From Palsa-504 sp050010815 (lineage in GTDB: Bacteria; Actinomycetota; Actinomycetes; Streptosporangiales; Streptosporangiaceae): 6,609 bases of DNA. Position numbers and translations under genes: made by a program. A model generated the notes under the pieces. It was not told the origin of the DNA and did no database searches. It saw only the letters and a program-made list of their open reading frames with translations. Positions 4,937 through 6,609 of the stretch are shown in pieces. Numbering within the stretch: the first letter of the stretch is position 1; every line of letters starts with the position of its first letter. The stretch spans positions 1 to 6,609 of the forward strand of contig JBEKKH010000458.1 in the NCBI GenBank assembly GCA_050010815.1. The letters are read 5' to 3'.

Positions 4937-6609
4937 CGCGGTGCCCCATCCAGCCGCAAGGTGATGAGGCCCATGATCAGGAGGCTCCAGGCGTGGCGGC
5001 CTCTGACCGCCCGCCGGGTTACCCGTGGGGTCAGGCTGTGGGCCGCTGTCGCACTCGCCCTGCCGGTCGCGGTGGGGCTGGCGCCGCCGGCCCATGCCCT
5101 GGGCAACGGGCTGGCGCTGACCCCGCCGATGGGCTGGAATGACTGGAATGCCTACGGCTGCAACGTCAGCGAGCAGCTCGTGGAGCAGACCGCGCTGGCC
5201 ATGCACAACGACGGCATGCAGGCGGCGGGCTACAGTTACGTGAACATCGATGACTGCTGGATGTCCTCCAGCCGGGCCGCCAACGGCAACCTGGTCGCGA
5301 ACCCGTCCAAGTTCCCCGACGGCATCGCCGCGGTCGCCAGCTATGTGCACTCGCTGGGCCTGAAGCTTGGCATCTACGAGGACGCAGGCACAGCGACCTG
5401 CCAGGGATATCCGGGCAGTTACGGGCATGAGCAGCAGGATGCGAGCCTGTTCGCCTCCTGGGGGGTCGACTACCTGAAGTACGACTGGTGCAACGTCCCG
5501 TTCAGCAGCTTCCCCGGCGAGTCACATGAGCAGGTCGCGCAGACGCTGTACACGCGGATGAGCAACGCGCTGGCGGCGTCCGGCCGCCCGATCGCGTTCA
5601 GCATGTGCAACGGGTGGGATTCCAGCGTTCAGCCGTGGACCTGGGGCGGCCCGGTCTCGAACCTGTGGCGCACCACCAGCGACATCCAGCCCAACTTCAC
5701 CAGCATGCTGAACAACTTCCACACCAACGTGACACTGGCCTCCTTCGCCGGTCCCGGGGCATGGAACGACCCGGACATGCTCGAGGTCGGCAACGGGATG
5801 ACCGCCACCGAGGACCAGTCGGAGTTCAGCTTGTGGGCGGAGATGGCCGCCCCGCTGATCGAGGGCAGCAACCTGGTCAGCGCGAGCCCGGCCACACTGT
5901 CCATCCTGACCAACAAGGCCGTGATCGCGGTCGACCAGGATTCGCTCGGCAAGCAGGGCACCGAGGTGTCCTCCTCCGGCGGTCTCGACGTGCTGGCCAA
6001 GCCGCTCGTCAACGGGGACGTGTCGGTGGCCTTGTTCAACGAGACCGGGTCCACCGCGACGATTTCCACCACGGCGGCGGCGATCGGCAAGACGGGAGCG
6101 TCCAGTTACACGCTGACCAACCTGTGGACTGGTGCCACCTCGACCACCACGGGCACGATCAGCGCCTCGGTCCCGTCCCACGGCACCGTCATGTTCCGGG
6201 TCTCGGGCGGCAGCACCGGCACGAACCCGTTCGGCGAGATCAGCGCCGTGGGCGCGGGCAAGTGCCTCGACGTACCCGATCTCAGCACCACCGCGGGAAC
6301 CCAGCTCGACATCTGGACCTGCAACGGCGGGTCCAACCAGATCTGGACGCACACCTCCTCGAATCAGCTCACCGTCTACAGCGGCAGCAGCCAGCTGTGC
6401 ATGGACGCCTATGACAACCAGACCACGCCGGGCACGAAGGTGGAGATCTGGACCTGTAACGGCGGCGCCAACCAGCAGTGGGAGCTTAACGCCAACGGCA
6501 CCATCACCGGCGTCCAGTCCGGACTGTGCCTGGACGTCGCGGGGGCGAGCACCGCCAACGGCGCCCTAGTGGAGCTGTGGACGTGCAACGGCCAATCCAA
6601 CCAGCAATG
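4922..6609 (+). CDS. Secreted GH27 alpha-galactosidase with C-terminal CBM13, partial at right edge
   Basis: Predicted to hydrolyse terminal alpha-D-galactosyl residues outside the cell by the retaining mechanism. GTG at 4922 is preferred because GAGG lies 5 nt upstream and TGA at 4901 closes the frame; ATG at 4973 would give a more usual 42-residue signal peptide but has GAGG only 3 nt away. From the GTG, cleavage is expected after residue 59 (PPAHA before LGNG). The catalytic barrel begins with LTPPMGWNDWN (66-76) and has NIDDCW (Asp110, Asp111), GIYEDAG (150-156), YLKYDWCN with nucleophile Asp188, WRTTSDI with acid/base Asp254, and AWNDPDMLE. A C-terminal beta-domain runs to about 428, then a short Gly/Ser/Thr linker and a CBM13 from about 437 with QIW (475) and QQW (520). 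The window stops in the third QxW, so only a few codons are probably missing. GH27 also contains beta-L-arabinopyranosidases; the intact Asp-Asp pair favours alpha-galactosidase. Confidence 0.93.
   Translation, partial: MSANNRGAPSSRKVMRPMIRRLQAWRPLTARRVTRGVRLWAAVALALPVAVGLAPPAHALGNGLALTPPMGWNDWNAYGCNVSEQLVEQTALAMHNDGMQAAGYSYVNIDDCWMSSSRAANGNLVANPSKFPDGIAAVASYVHSLGLKLGIYEDAGTATCQGYPGSYGHEQQDASLFASWGVDYLKYDWCNVPFSSFPGESHEQVAQTLYTRMSNALAASGRPIAFSMCNGWDSSVQPWTWGGPVSNLWRTTSDIQPNFTSMLNNFHTNVTLASFAGPGAWNDPDMLEVGNGMTATEDQSEFSLWAEMAAPLIEGSNLVSASPATLSILTNKAVIAVDQDSLGKQGTEVSSSGGLDVLAKPLVNGDVSVALFNETGSTATISTTAAAIGKTGASSYTLTNLWTGATSTTTGTISASVPSHGTVMFRVSGGSTGTNPFGEISAVGAGKCLDVPDLSTTAGTQLDIWTCNGGSNQIWTHTSSNQLTVYSGSSQLCMDAYDNQTTPGTKVEIWTCNGGANQQWELNANGTITGVQSGLCLDVAGASTANGALVELWTCNGQSNQQ

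Noticed and set aside
5522..6352. Minus-strand open frame (276 codons) opposite GH27, and the overlapping plus-strand frame 5605-6414
   Set aside because: Both are shadows of the GH27 reading frame; neither has a recognisable domain or start signal.
1..6609. tRNA, rRNA, CRISPR array, insertion sequence or phage elements
   Set aside because: Nearly the whole window is accounted for by four genes and three control regions; no transposase, array-like repeats or RNA-gene signatures were seen.

Overview
The window comes from a high-GC actinomycete. The third codon positions are strongly G/C, the secreted proteins have long Arg-rich Ala-rich signal peptides, and three carbohydrate-active enzymes end in ricin-type (CBM13) lectin modules, a pattern common in Streptomyces and related soil genera. 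The genus cannot be fixed from the sequence.

Layout, left to right. (1) 1-1688, minus strand: a secreted clan GH-A (TIM-barrel) glycoside hydrolase, most like the GH39 group, with a C-terminal CBM13 cut by the left edge. (2) 1689-1785: a 97-bp spacer holding its ribosome binding site, a 7-bp hairpin and a perfect 32-bp palindrome made of two copies of a lac-like operator (GTGAGCGCTCAC). (3) 1786-3258, minus strand: a complete secreted GH54 alpha-L-arabinofuranosidase with CBM13. (4) 3259-3708: a 450-bp divergent control region with a candidate promoter for each flanking gene and three copies of a second operator type, CGAAYCGRTTCG. (5) 3709-4731, plus strand: a LacI-family repressor. (6) 4732-4921: an intergenic region with a promoter and two lac-like operators centred 63 bp apart, one on the -10 box and the other covering the start codon of the next gene. 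(7) 4922-6609, plus strand: a secreted GH27 alpha-galactosidase with CBM13, cut by the right edge a few codons before its expected end.

Reading of the locus: three exported exo-acting or debranching enzymes plus a sugar-responsive repressor suggest removal of L-arabinofuranose and alpha-D-galactose from side chains of a plant polysaccharide. Arabinogalactan or gum-arabic-type material fits best; arabinoxylan or galactomannan remain possible. No importer is in view. The most unusual aspect is regulatory. Two distinct LacI-type operator sequences serve neighbouring enzyme genes, and the recognition helix of the local repressor does not carry the residues that E. coli LacI uses to read the lac-like type. 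Two repressors probably act on one small regulon. The enzymes belong to, or resemble, known families. The operator architecture and the exact specificity of the first enzyme are what look new.
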